Positions 56,142 through 64,000 of a stretch of 64,000 nt of DNA are shown piece after piece. The notes below the pieces were generated by a model. It had not been told where the DNA came from. It saw only the letters and a program-made list of their open reading frames with translations, and did not search any database. The position numbers and the translations under genes are program-made. The first letter of the stretch is position 1. Every line of letters starts with the position of its first letter. Source of the DNA: Pseudomonas tohonis (GTDB lineage Bacteria; Pseudomonadota; Gammaproteobacteria; Pseudomonadales; Pseudomonadaceae); NCBI RefSeq assembly GCF_012767755.2, contig NZ_AP023189.1:2668001-2732000 (forward strand). The letters run 5' to 3'.

Positions 56142-58241
56142 TCAGCCGGTCCGGGCGGACGGGTCGGCCGGCTGGCCGTGGCGGCGGGGCAGTACCGGCT
56201 TCTGCAGCAGCCCCCTGACCCGTGAGGCGAGGGACTCGATGGCGAAGGGCTTGGACAGCACTTCCATGCCCGGCTCCAGCTGCTCGTTGTCGAACAGGCT
56301 GTTCTGCGCGTAGCCGGTGATGAACAGCACGCGCAGGTCCGGGCGCAGGCGCCGGGCGATCCGCGCCATCTCCTTGCCATTCATGCCGCCGGGCAGGCCG
56401 ACATCGGCCAGCAACAGGTCGATGCGCTGCTCGCCTTCGAGCAGCGTCAGTCCGGACGCGCCGTCCAACGCCTCCAGCACCTTGTAGCCCAGGTCGCGCA
56501 GCACTTCGCCGATGAGCATGCGCAGCGGCGCTTCGTCGTCCACCACCAGCACGGTGGCCTGGCGTTCGGCGCGGGGCGCGGCTTCCGGCTGGGCAGGGCG
56601 TTCGAGGCGCTCCTCGCCGTGGTGGCGCGGCAGGTGGATGGACAGGCTGGTGCCCTGGCCGAGCCGCGAGGCGATCTGCACGCTGCCGCCGGACTGCTTG
56701 GCGAAGCCGTAGACCATCGACAGGCCGAGGCCGGTGCCCTGGCCGGAGGGCTTGGTGGTGAAGAAGGGGTCGAAGACCCGGGCGATCACGTCGTCCGCCA
56801 TACCGGTGCCGGTGTCGGTGACGTACAGGGTCATGTACTCGCCCGGTGGCAGGCCGTGTTCGTCGGCACGGGCGCCGTCCAGGCGCTGGTTGCAGGTGCC
56901 GATGCACAGCTTGCCGCCGCCGGGCATGGCGTCGCGGGCGTTGATGCAGACATTGAGCAGGGCGCTTTCCAGCTGGTTGGGGTCGACCAGTACCGTCCAC
57001 AGTTCGGGGCCGCTGAGCACCTCCACTTCGATCATCGGGCCCATGGTGCGGCTGATCAGTTCCTGCATGCCGGCCACCAGGCGGTTGACGCTGGTGGGCT
57101 TGGGGTCGAGGGCCTGGCGGCGGGAGAAGGCCAGCAGGCGGTGGGTGAGGGTGGCGGCGCGTTCGGCAGCGGTGCGCGCGGTGGAGATGTAGCGGTCCAG
57201 GTCGGCGGTGCGGCCCTGGTTGATGCGCAGCTTGAGCAGCTCCAGGCTGCCGCTGATGCCCGCCAGCAGGTTGTTGAAGTCATGGGCGAGGCCGCCGGTG
57301 AGCTGGCCCACGGCTTCCATCTTCTGGCTCTGGCGCAGCAGTTCCTCGGTCTGGTGCAGGGTCTCGGCGCGCTCGCGTTCCTGGGTGATGTCGCGGCCGA
57401 TGGCGCAGATATGGCCCTCGCCGGGGCTGGAGGACCAGTTGATCCAGCGGTAGCTGCCGTCCTTGTGGCGCATGCGGCACTCGAAGTCGCGCAGGGATTC
57501 GCCCTGCATCAGGCTGTGGGAGGCGCCCCAGGCACGGTTGAGGTCCTCGCTGTGCACCAGGTCGAGGGAGCTGGTGCCCACCAGCTCCTTCTCGGTCCAG
57601 CCGAGCACCGGTTCCAGGGCCGGGTTGGCGGCGGTGATGACCATGTCCAGGCGGGTGATCAGCATCACGTCCGGTGACAGGTTCCACAGGCGGTTGCGGT
57701 CGCGGGTGCGCTCGGCCACCTGGCGCTCCAGGGAGTTGGTGAGCTGGCGCAGCTGCTGCTGGGCGAGGCGCTCGGCGGTGGTCTCGATCACCGTGTCGAG
57801 CACGCCGACCACCTGGCCGGCCTCGTCGCGCACCGGGCTGTAGCAGAAGGTGAAGTGGCAGCGCTCGCTGCGCCCGTTGCGGTCGATCTCCAGGGGGAAG
57901 TCCTGGATGAAGGTGGCTTCCCCGGCGAAGGCGCGGTCGGCGATGGGGCCGATGCTGGGCCAGGCCTCCCGCCAGACGTCGTCGAAGGGGCGACCCAGGG
58001 CTTCGGGCTTGGCACCGAGGATGGGCCTGAAGGCGTCGTTGTACAGGGTGATGCGTGCGGGGCCCCAGAAGAGACAGCTGGGAAAGTGCGAGGCGAGCAT
58101 CATTTCGACCGCCACCCGCAGGCTGGTCGACCAGCCGCTGATGGGGCCCAGGGGCGTCCGTGCCCAATCGTGACCGCGTACCCGCCGGCTCATGAAGCCG
58201 GGGGCTGCGGGGAAGGAGTAAGCGTCCATGTCAGTATCCAT
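56142..58241 (-). CDS. soluble PAS-PAS hybrid histidine kinase with receiver
   Basis: A 699-residue cytosolic kinase with no membrane segment. Two PAS domains (about 25-155 with a PAC tail VIETTAERLAQQQ, and about 180-290) are followed by HisKA with H320 in GGLAHDFNN, an ATPase domain, and a receiver with D613 in LLADVGLPGGMNG. The first PAS begins with the WARTPLGP motif common to a family of Pseudomonas and rhizobial kinases. The start could be 58253, 58241 or 58229; none has a good Shine-Dalgarno sequence. No DNA-binding partner is adjacent. Confidence 0.87.
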   Translation of the reverse strand: MDTDMDAYSFPAAPGFMSRRVRGHDWARTPLGPISGWSTSLRVAVEMMLASHFPSCLFWGPARITLYNDAFRPILGAKPEALGRPFDDVWREAWPSIGPIADRAFAGEATFIQDFPLEIDRNGRSERCHFTFCYSPVRDEAGQVVGVLDTVIETTAERLAQQQLRQLTNSLERQVAERTRDRNRLWNLSPDVMLITRLDMVITAANPALEPVLGWTEKELVGTSSLDLVHSEDLNRAWGASHSLMQGESLRDFECRMRHKDGSYRWINWSSSPGEGHICAIGRDITQERERAETLHQTEELLRQSQKMEAVGQLTGGLAHDFNNLLAGISGSLELLKLRINQGRTADLDRYISTARTAAERAATLTHRLLAFSRRQALDPKPTSVNRLVAGMQELISRTMGPMIEVEVLSGPELWTVLVDPNQLESALLNVCINARDAMPGGGKLCIGTCNQRLDGARADEHGLPPGEYMTLYVTDTGTGMADDVIARVFDPFFTTKPSGQGTGLGLSMVYGFAKQSGGSVQIASRLGQGTSLSIHLPRHHGEERLERPAQPEAAPRAERQATVLVVDDEAPLRMLIGEVLRDLGYKVLEALDGASGLTLLEGEQRIDLLLADVGLPGGMNGKEMARIARRLRPDLRVLFITGYAQNSLFDNEQLEPGMEVLSKPFAIESLASRVRGLLQKPVLPRRHGQPADPSARTG

Positions 58242-58414
58242 CGGAGCGAGCATGCAATATCGGTCAAGACGGGCCGATTGGCCACTGCGCCGGGCGATAA
58301 AAACGCCCACTGGCGCACAGCCGGGATGTTCGTTCGTCGCCTCGCCGTGGTGATTGCCCGGGCGTGCCGATGCTGGCAGGGTGGCCGTCCCGTTGTCCCG
58401 CCCCGGAGCCCTCC

Positions 58415-59164
58415 ATGACCTTCGACCCGACCCTGCTGGCCAAGGCCAGGCACCTCGTCGTCTTCACCGGCGCCGGCATCTCCGCCGAGAGCGGCATTCC
58501 CACCTTCCGTGACCGCCTGACCGGCTTGTGGGAGCGTTTCGAGCCCGGCGAGCTGGCCAGCGCCGAAGGCTTTCGCCGTGACCCGGCGCTGGTCTGGGGC
58601 TGGTACGAGTGGCGGCGCACCGCCGTGCATCGCGCCCAGCCCAACGCCGGGCACCGGGCCATCGCCGAACTCGCCGAGCGGGTGCCACGGCTCACGCTGA
58701 TCACCCAGAACGTCGACGACCTGCACGAGCGCGCCGGCAGCCAGGCGGTGCTGCACCTGCACGGCCGCCTCGATGCGCTGCGTTGCTTCGCCTGCGCGCG
58801 GCCGGCGCTGGAGATTCCCACGCCGGACGAGCCCGACGCTGGGCGCCGGGTGGAGCCGCCGCGCTGCACCCGCTGCAACGGCAAGCTGCGCCCGGGCGTG
58901 GTGTGGTTCGGCGAACCGTTGCCGGCCGATGTGCTGCGTGCGGCGTTCGCGGCGGCCCAGGACTGCGACCTGCTGCTGTCCATCGGCACCTCCGGCGTGG
59001 TGGAACCTGCCGCGCGGATTCCCCGGCTGGCGCTCGCGGCGGGGGCCACGGTGCTGCACCTCAATACCCAGCCGGTGGCGGTGCAGGGTGAGCGCGAGTT
59101 CGCCCTGGCGGGCAAGGCCGGCGAGCGCCTGCCGGAACTGCTGCGCCAGGCCTTCGGCGCCTGA
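58415..59164 (+). CDS. cobB: NAD-dependent protein deacylase (SIR2 family)
   Basis: A 249-residue sirtuin. Motifs are GAGISAESGIPTFRD for NAD, TQNVDDLH and a catalytic His in LHLHGRL, and a zinc site of CFAC and CTRC. The YxxR pair in WYEWRR is the class III signature, predicting desuccinylation or demalonylation besides deacetylation. GGAG precedes the ATG at 58415. It is divergent from the kinase at 56142-58241. Confidence 0.92.
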   Translation: MTFDPTLLAKARHLVVFTGAGISAESGIPTFRDRLTGLWERFEPGELASAEGFRRDPALVWGWYEWRRTAVHRAQPNAGHRAIAELAERVPRLTLITQNVDDLHERAGSQAVLHLHGRLDALRCFACARPALEIPTPDEPDAGRRVEPPRCTRCNGKLRPGVVWFGEPLPADVLRAAFAAAQDCDLLLSIGTSGVVEPAARIPRLALAAGATVLHLNTQPVAVQGEREFALAGKAGERLPELLRQAFGA

Positions 59165-59190
59165 GCCGGCCGGCGCTCAGGTCGGGAGGG

Positions 59191-59706
59191 TCACAGGGGG
59201 CGGTTCTCGGCGGCTTCGAGCAGCGCCAGCAGGTCGTCGACCGTGGCTTCCAGGTACTGGCCGGCCTTGTAGTCGCGCAGCACCGCCTCACCTGCGCCGA
59301 TCACCGCCTGCGGGCGTTCGACGAACAGCCCCACCGGCTCGAACGCGGCGTCGAGCACCACCACCAGCGGGATCGAGACCTTGTCGAGGCCGAGGCGGGC
59401 CTTGAGGTCGTCTTCGGCTCGGCCCTTGGTGATCACCGCCAGGTCGACCAGCGGCTGGGTGCGGCAGATGAAATCGAGCACGGCGAGGTTGATCTGGCAG
59501 TCCGGGCACCACATCTCGCCGGCCACCAGCAGGTGGTAGCGCCGTTCGAGGCGCTGCAGCCGCGCGAGCGCCGCGGGGCCGATGCTGCCCGGCGTCGCCA
59601 GCTTCTGCACCACGACGTTGGCGGCGTCCCGCTCGGCGGGCAGGCCGCTGCGGAGGAAGTCGGCGAAGCCCTGGCCGATCTCGAACAACTGCTGGTATGA
59701 CGCCAT
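59191..59706 (-). CDS. thioredoxin-family protein with CPDC motif
   Basis: A 171-residue cytosolic protein. Residues about 60-150 have a thioredoxin-like layout with active-site WCPDC, then SIPLVVVLD with the cis-proline context. The CPDC dipeptide differs from CGPC of thioredoxin and fits a group of uncharacterised thiol oxidoreductases. A helical N-terminal 45 residues precede it. It is convergent with the sirtuin (27-base gap). Partner unknown. Confidence 0.8.
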   Translation of the reverse strand: MASYQQLFEIGQGFADFLRSGLPAERDAANVVVQKLATPGSIGPAALARLQRLERRYHLLVAGEMWCPDCQINLAVLDFICRTQPLVDLAVITKGRAEDDLKARLGLDKVSIPLVVVLDAAFEPVGLFVERPQAVIGAGEAVLRDYKAGQYLEATVDDLLALLEAAENRPL

Positions 59707-59961
59707 GGAAGGCCTCCTGGGTTGAGTGAGGGGAGGCGGGCATCCCAGCAGAAAAGTGGCGTGCGCATCAAGTGCCGCTGCGGCGTCCGCCGGTGGGCGG
59801 GGCGCCGCTCATCCAGCCTGGGCGTCGCGTTATCGGGCCTCGCTGCGCTCGGCACAACCGACGGCGTGCCCATCGTCGGGAACCGCAGGATTGTCTGGCC
59901 GCGTGGCGCATGAGCCTGCACTATCTGCGCTCTTTCCACCGACTTCCCATGGGCCCGCGCC

Positions 59962-60519
59962 ATGCACGACAGCCTCCCGAAACCGGTCTCGCTCGGCCTC
60001 GCGTTGCGCCGTTGGCGCCTGCTGCACCGGGTGAAGCAGGCCCACGCCGCGCAGCTGTTCGGCGTCGCCCAGTCGACCATCTCGCGCTGGGAAAGCGGGG
60101 CGCAGGCGATGGAACCGGCCGAGCGCGCGCGGGTGGAGCGGGTGCTTGGCGCCCGGCTGGAGGCGGCGGCCGACCAGGCCCTGGCGCGGCTGGTGGGCGA
60201 CAGCCCGCGCGCGGTGCACCTGGTCTGCGACCTGAGCCATCGCCTGCTGGCCTGTTCCGCCCTGCGCGCCGCCGAATTCAGCGTGCCCCTCTCCGAGCTG
60301 ATGGGCCGCTCGCTGTGGCGCTATGCGACGCCGGAGATCGTGCGCCAGGAAGCCGCGCTGGACGCCCTGGGCTGGCGCGACGTGCTGATGCCGCCGGCGC
60401 TGGAGTTCGGCAGCGGCAGCAACGAATCCGCCATCGTGCCGATCCGCCAGGGCCTGTGCCGCTGGACGCGCATGACGCTTTCCGACGGCACCGCCGCGCG
60501 CCTGGTGGAAACCCTCTGA
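59962..60519 (+). CDS. XRE-type HTH regulator with sensor-like C-terminal domain
   Basis: A 185-residue protein. The helix-turn-helix lies at about 15-60 (QAHAAQLFGVAQSTISRWES). The rest (about 80-180) is a small alpha/beta domain reminiscent of a PAS fold (LVCDLSHRLLACSALRAAEF). It may bind a small molecule. No Shine-Dalgarno sequence is seen before the ATG. A perfect inverted repeat at 60531-60551, just after its stop, is a candidate operator for itself or for the next gene. Confidence 0.78.
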   Translation: MHDSLPKPVSLGLALRRWRLLHRVKQAHAAQLFGVAQSTISRWESGAQAMEPAERARVERVLGARLEAAADQALARLVGDSPRAVHLVCDLSHRLLACSALRAAEFSVPLSELMGRSLWRYATPEIVRQEAALDALGWRDVLMPPALEFGSGSNESAIVPIRQGLCRWTRMTLSDGTAARLVETL

Positions 60520-60530
60520 GTGCCGCCCGG

Positions 60531-60551
60531 CCACGCATATTCCATGCGTGG
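60531..60551. promoter_or_regulatory. operator-like perfect inverted repeat
   Basis: CCACGCAT-ATTCC-ATGCGTGG: eight-base arms around five bases, about 80 bases before the HD gene. Its size and spacing fit a dimeric repressor site. It lacks a T run, so it is a poor terminator. Confidence 0.55.
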
Positions 60552-60630
60552 ACGCGACGCCAGCCGCGCGCCTAGGCTATGCGCCTGCACGGGAGCCCTC
60601 CGGCTCCGACGACCATTTCGCGGGTGAAGC

Positions 60631-61215
60631 ATGAACATCGACACCATCAGGGCGCGGCTCGACTTCCTGCGTGAGGCGGAGCGCCTCAAGGATGTGCTGC
60701 GCAGCGCCCACACCTCTTCCGGGCGGGTGGAAAGCACCGCCGAGCACAGCTGGCGCCTGTGCCTGATGGCCATCACCTTCGCCGACGAGCTGGCCGGGCT
60801 CGACCTGCTGCGGGTGCTGAAGATGTGCGTGGTGCACGACCTGGGCGAGGCCATCCATGGCGACATCCCCGCCGTCGAGCAGGGCGGCCATCCCGACAAG
60901 GGGGCCCAGGAGCGCGAGGACCTGCTGACCCTCACCCGCACCCTGGACGATGGGCTGCGCGGGGAGATCCTCGCGCTGTGGGACGACTACGAGAACGCCG
61001 CCTCCCCCGAGGCGCTGGCGGTCAAGGCGCTGGACAAGCTGGAGACCCTGCTGCAGCACACCCAGGGCGCCAACCCGGAGGACTTCGACTACGCCTTCAA
61101 CCTCGGCTACGGGCGCCGCTACACCAGCGGCGAACCGCTGTTCGCGGCCATCCGTGCACAGCTGGACGAGGACACGAGGCGGCGGATGGAGGCGCGGGCG
61201 AGCGCGGCTCGCTGA
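60631..61215 (+). CDS. HD-domain phosphohydrolase (YfbR/HDDC2-like 5'-nucleotidase)
   Basis: A 194-residue protein of the HD superfamily. Metal ligands are in VESTAEHSWRL, VHDLGEAIHGDIPA (the HD pair) and the late ALDKLET. The order matches YfbR and human HDDC2, which remove phosphate from deoxynucleoside 5'-monophosphates. It is soluble. The upstream XRE gene is in the same direction with a 111-base gap that contains the inverted repeat at 60531. Confidence 0.82.
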   Translation: MNIDTIRARLDFLREAERLKDVLRSAHTSSGRVESTAEHSWRLCLMAITFADELAGLDLLRVLKMCVVHDLGEAIHGDIPAVEQGGHPDKGAQEREDLLTLTRTLDDGLRGEILALWDDYENAASPEALAVKALDKLETLLQHTQGANPEDFDYAFNLGYGRRYTSGEPLFAAIRAQLDEDTRRRMEARASAAR

Positions 61216-61426
61216 GCGGCGTTCGAACCCCGTCACGTCGACGCGCTCGCCAGCAGAAAATCCTGACGGCGAGGCCGTCGCCTGTGGGACCATGGCGCGG
61301 TGCCTGCCCCCTCTCGTGAATCCTGTGCCCATGAATGGCCGGGTCCATCGCCAGCGGGGGCAGCCGGCGTTGCAGGAGCAACGCCCGGGCGCTTCCTCGA
61401 TCATTGTCTGGTTCGTACAAGGCCGT

Positions 61427-61810
61427 ATGAAAATCAAACTGTCGCTCCTCGCTCTACTGGGTGCCCTGTCACTCGCCCAGCCACCGCTTTGCCTCGCCGG
61501 TATCGCCAACGGCAAGCAGCTCTACCAGCAGAGATGCGCCGTGTGCCACGGAGCGGACATCAAGGGCAGCGGCCCGCTGGCCCACAAGAGCGACCCACCG
61601 ACCCCCGACCTGACGACGGCTGCCTTCCGGCAGCGGCTCGCGGACTACCCGGGGGTCATCGTCTCGTCGGTCATCCTGCGCCCCAATGGCAACCTGATTC
61701 CCCGGACGCTGCAGGAGAACGGCGTGAAGATCCCGCCGCACGCCTGGAGCGTCCAGGACTTCCGCGATCTCAACCAGTACATGAGCGGTGTGATCCTCCA
61801 GCGGCGCTGA
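61427..61810 (+). CDS. periplasmic class I cytochrome c
   Basis: A 127-residue protein with a signal peptide (about 1-24, ending CLA-G). The haem motif CAVCH follows at about residue 39, and the distal Met would be in the last third (QYMSG). It is a single-domain monohaem electron carrier. AAGG lies six bases upstream of the ATG. It is convergent with the photolyase cluster. No terminal oxidase or dehydrogenase is nearby. Confidence 0.85.
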   Translation: MKIKLSLLALLGALSLAQPPLCLAGIANGKQLYQQRCAVCHGADIKGSGPLAHKSDPPTPDLTTAAFRQRLADYPGVIVSSVILRPNGNLIPRTLQENGVKIPPHAWSVQDFRDLNQYMSGVILQRR

Positions 61811-61833
61811 GCGCAGGAGGCGGGCGGGCTGCG

Positions 61834-61974
61834 TCAGCGGGCCGCGTGACGCTGGTTGCGGCAGCGCTCGGAGCAGTAGCGCACCTCGTCCCAGCAGCGT
61901 GCCCAGCGGCGGCGCCAGGCGAAGGGGCGCCCGCACACCGCGCAAATCTTGTGCGGCAGGTGGGTCTTCTTCAC
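61834..61974 (-). CDS. DUF2256-type small zinc protein
   Basis: A 46-residue protein with two CxxC-like pairs, ICAVCGRPFAWRRRW and YCSERCRNQR, which match DUF2256. The start is GTG at 61974, overlapping the photolyase stop by four bases (GTGA), so it is translated by coupling. DUF2256 genes are typically found beside cryptochrome/photolyase genes in proteobacteria, which supports the frame choice. Confidence 0.82.
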   Translation of the reverse strand: MKKTHLPHKICAVCGRPFAWRRRWARCWDEVRYCSERCRNQRHAAR

Positions 61975-63515
61975 AGGGCCTCGCCGGCGTCCAGCTGGGC
62001 CAGCAGCCGTTCGCCGCGCTGCCAGAGGGCCTCGACCCGCGCATCCGCCATGCGCTGCAGGTTGCGGTAGACCATGGCCAGGCGCGGATTGCCGCCCAGG
62101 CGATCGCGATGGCGCATCAGGAAATGCCAGTACAGCGCGTTGAAGGGGCAGGCGTCGTCCTCGGTCGCCCGCTCCACGTTGTAGCGGCAGTTGGTGCAGT
62201 GGTCGGACATCCGCTGGATATAGCGACCGCTGGCGCAATAGGGCTTGGAGCCGAGGTAGCCGCCGTCGGCGTGCATCACCATGCCCAGGGTGTTGGGCAG
62301 CTCGACCCACTCGAAGGCGTCCAGGTAGACCGCCAGGTACCACTCGCAGATGGCCGCCGGCGCGATGCCGGCGAGCAGGGCGAAATTGCCGGTCACCATC
62401 AGCCGCTGGATGTGGTGCGCATAGCCCAGCTCCAGGGTCTGGCCGATCGCCTGGGCCATGCAGCGCATGTCGGTGCGGCCGGTCCAGTAGAACGCCGGCA
62501 GCGACCGCCGGTTGCCGAAGGCGTTGAGCGCGGCGTATTCCGGCATGCGCAGCCAGTAGATGCCGCGCACGTATTCCCGCCAGCCGATCAGCTGGCGGAT
62601 GAAGCCTTCGGCGGCGTTCAGCGGCACCCGGTCCCGGCGGTGGGCGTTCTCCACGTCGGCACAGAGCTGGCGCAGGTCCAGCAGGCCGATGTTCAGGGCG
62701 GCGCTGATGCGCGCGTGGAACAGGTAGGGCTCGCCCTCGGCCATGGCGTCCTGGTAGTCGCCGAAGGAGGGCAGGGCGAACTCCAGGAAGTGTTGCCAGA
62801 GCGCCTGGGCCTCGTCGTGGGTCACCGGGTAGTCGAACCCTTCCAGGCGGCCGTAGTGCCCGGCGAACCGCTCGCCCACCAGGGCCACCACCTCGCGGGT
62901 GATCGCGTCCTGGCCGAACCGGGCGGGGAAGGGGCCGCGCGCGCCCTTGGGCAGCGCCTTGCGGTTGTCGGCGTCGAAATTCCAGCTGCCCCCCAGCGGC
63001 TGGCCGTCCGGCTCCAGGAGCAGCCCGGTGCGCTTGCGCATTTCGCGGTAGAACAGCTCCATGCGCAGTTGCCGGCGGTTGCCCGCCCATTTGGCGAACG
63101 CCTCGCGGGAGCAGAGGAAGCGGCGGTCGGCGTGCCAGGTCAGCGGCAAGCCGGTCGAGCGCAGCGACTCCTCCACGCGCCACTCGCCGCACTCGGTCAG
63201 GTGCAGCGCCGGCTCGCCCAGGGCGGCGTGCCAGCGCCGCAGCTCGCCGGCCAGGCTGCCGCTGTTGTCGACAGCGTCGAGGCGCACATAGATCACCCGC
63301 CAGCCGCGCGCCTCCAGTGCCGCCGCGAAGTGGCGCATGGCGCTGAACACCAGAACGATCTTGTGGGGGTGATGCGGGACGTAGCTCGCCTCCTCCCGGA
63401 CCTCCGCCATCAGCAGCGCATCGTGGGCCGGGTCGAGTTCATCGAACAGCGAGAGGTCGAAGCTGAGCTGGTCGCCCAGCACCAGGCCGAGCCGGCGAAC
63501 GTGGTCGTTCACCAT
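61971..63515 (-). CDS. phrB: iron-sulfur bacterial photolyase/cryptochrome (FeS-BCP, (6-4) photolyase type)
   Basis: A 514-residue photolyase-related protein. Four cysteines at 352, 440, 443 and 456 line up with the four [4Fe-4S] ligands of Agrobacterium PhrB (350, 438, 441, 454). The N-terminal Rossmann-like domain starts LGLVLGDQLSFDLSLFDELD. Class members repair (6-4) photoproducts with FAD and light and may use a lumazine antenna. The ATG at 63515 overlaps the upstream gene by seven bases, and the gene is followed by the DUF2256 protein, so this is one operon. Confidence 0.92.
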   Translation of the reverse strand: MVNDHVRRLGLVLGDQLSFDLSLFDELDPAHDALLMAEVREEASYVPHHPHKIVLVFSAMRHFAAALEARGWRVIYVRLDAVDNSGSLAGELRRWHAALGEPALHLTECGEWRVEESLRSTGLPLTWHADRRFLCSREAFAKWAGNRRQLRMELFYREMRKRTGLLLEPDGQPLGGSWNFDADNRKALPKGARGPFPARFGQDAITREVVALVGERFAGHYGRLEGFDYPVTHDEAQALWQHFLEFALPSFGDYQDAMAEGEPYLFHARISAALNIGLLDLRQLCADVENAHRRDRVPLNAAEGFIRQLIGWREYVRGIYWLRMPEYAALNAFGNRRSLPAFYWTGRTDMRCMAQAIGQTLELGYAHHIQRLMVTGNFALLAGIAPAAICEWYLAVYLDAFEWVELPNTLGMVMHADGGYLGSKPYCASGRYIQRMSDHCTNCRYNVERATEDDACPFNALYWHFLMRHRDRLGGNPRLAMVYRNLQRMADARVEALWQRGERLLAQLDAGEAL

Positions 63516-63814
63516 TGCGAGTCCAGCGACAGGGGCAGGCGCAGCGGTTCCAGTGGGCCCTCGCGGACGCCGCACATCTCGTCGTGGACGCAATGTTGCA
63601 CCAGCTCGCAGGGCAGCCGTGGCAAGCCTTGCAGCAGGTCGCGGAGCTGGGTCGTCGAGCGCAGGCGCAAGACCTTGCCCTGCTCGTCCAGCACCCCTTC
63701 GAGGCCCGAGGCGAGCCGCGCCTGCAGGATGTAGAAGCCGCCTTCCAGGGACACCACCTCGAGCCCTTCGATACGGCCCGCCAGCGCGGCCTCGCCGAGT
63801 TGTTGGAGATTCAT
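63509..63814 (-). CDS. small DUF6482-like protein
   Basis: A 101-residue soluble protein (MNLQQLGEAALAGRIEGLEV, then SLEGGFYILQARL, later VHDEMCG). It resembles the DUF6482 group found in Pseudomonas. It overlaps the photolyase start by seven bases and follows the DUF3833 gene by 30 bases, so it belongs to the same operon. Function unknown. Confidence 0.72.
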   Translation of the reverse strand: MNLQQLGEAALAGRIEGLEVVSLEGGFYILQARLASGLEGVLDEQGKVLRLRSTTQLRDLLQGLPRLPCELVQHCVHDEMCGVREGPLEPLRLPLSLDSQW

Positions 63815-63844
63815 CGCCCAGTCCTCCGGCTCACGCCTGGTCAG

Positions 63845-64000
63845 TCAGTTGTGCAACGCGGCATCGCGGCGGAAGAACAGCGTCACCTGGCCGAGCTCCA
63901 CCCCGAGTTTGCTCATGCTCGAGCGGTTGATGAGGGTGTCCTCGTCCATCAGGTACATCCAGTCGTCGAAGTCCACTTCCCAGGTCGAGCCGTCCACCTC
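63845..64000 (-). CDS. DUF3833-type lipoprotein, C-terminal part
   Basis: The last 51 residues of a gene that begins beyond the right edge. The segments FDDWMYLMDEDTLINRS and MSKLGVELGQVTLFFRR match the C-terminus of DUF3833, a family of outer-membrane lipoproteins common in photolyase/light-response clusters of proteobacteria. It is the upstream member of the photolyase operon seen here. Confidence 0.78.
   Translation of the reverse strand, partial: EVDGSTWEVDFDDWMYLMDEDTLINRSSMSKLGVELGQVTLFFRRDAALHN

Overview
The window is GC-rich chromosomal DNA of a pseudomonad (Pseudomonas sensu lato). The evidence is REP/BIME repeats of the form GTGGGAGCGGCTTCAGCCGC...GCGAATGAATTCGCTCCCAC, many c-di-GMP and hybrid-kinase genes, DUF3509-type proteins, a pobA/pobR pair, a foxI/foxR/foxA-type iron-uptake locus and a stand-alone trehalose synthase like that of P. 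stutzeri. A chromosomal L1-like subclass B3 metallo-beta-lactamase points towards the P. otitidis / P. alcaligenes / P. resinovorans side of the group, but the species cannot be fixed from this sequence. No phage, plasmid, tRNA, rRNA or CRISPR locus was seen.

Layout. 1-8.1 kb: LysR-type tail, a sigma-54-driven DUF3509 gene, tam, a DMT transporter, then a leftward run HD-GYP - GNAT - B3 metallo-beta-lactamase - thioesterase, and a divergent REC-HDOD protein. 8.6-17 kb: signalling block with a REC-GGDEF-EAL protein translationally coupled to a 1635-aa hybrid kinase (CHASE, four PAS, HisKA, HATPase, two REC, HPt), a secreted ClpP-fold protein and a PAS-GGDEF cyclase. 17.7-21 kb: nirBD with a sigma-54 promoter and an ANTAR-type antitermination leader. 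21-31 kb: small unknowns, an orphan HNH protein, treS with a HAD phosphatase, a NimR/NimT-like pair, and pobA/pobR. 30.8-31.6 kb: a frameshifted minimal histidyl-tRNA-synthetase-like gene preceded by a classical histidine attenuator with an His-His-His leader peptide. 32-36 kb: Fur-box, ECF sigma factor, FecR and TonB receptor. 36-44 kb: second sigma-54-driven DUF3509 paralogue, a BvgAS-like pair and unknowns. 44-55 kb: a ZapE/AFG1-type ATPase, Lhr helicase, a perfectly periodic 137-bp BIME array, then an HD-GYP regulator / kinase / solute-binding-protein operon. 55-64 kb: LysE exporter, hybrid kinase, sirtuin, thioredoxin-like protein, XRE regulator, HD phosphohydrolase, cytochrome c, and a photolyase cluster running off the right edge.

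Themes. (1) Signalling is dense: five c-di-GMP-type proteins and several multi-domain kinases. (2) Nitrogen/sigma-54 control recurs (nirBD and both DUF3509 genes). (3) Four copies of a roughly 500-bp non-coding element with 24-bp terminal inverted repeats sit in the gaps; three of them interrupt REP palindromes and look like a non-autonomous transposable element that targets REPs. (4) The histidine attenuator in front of a mini-HisRS gene is the most striking single locus.
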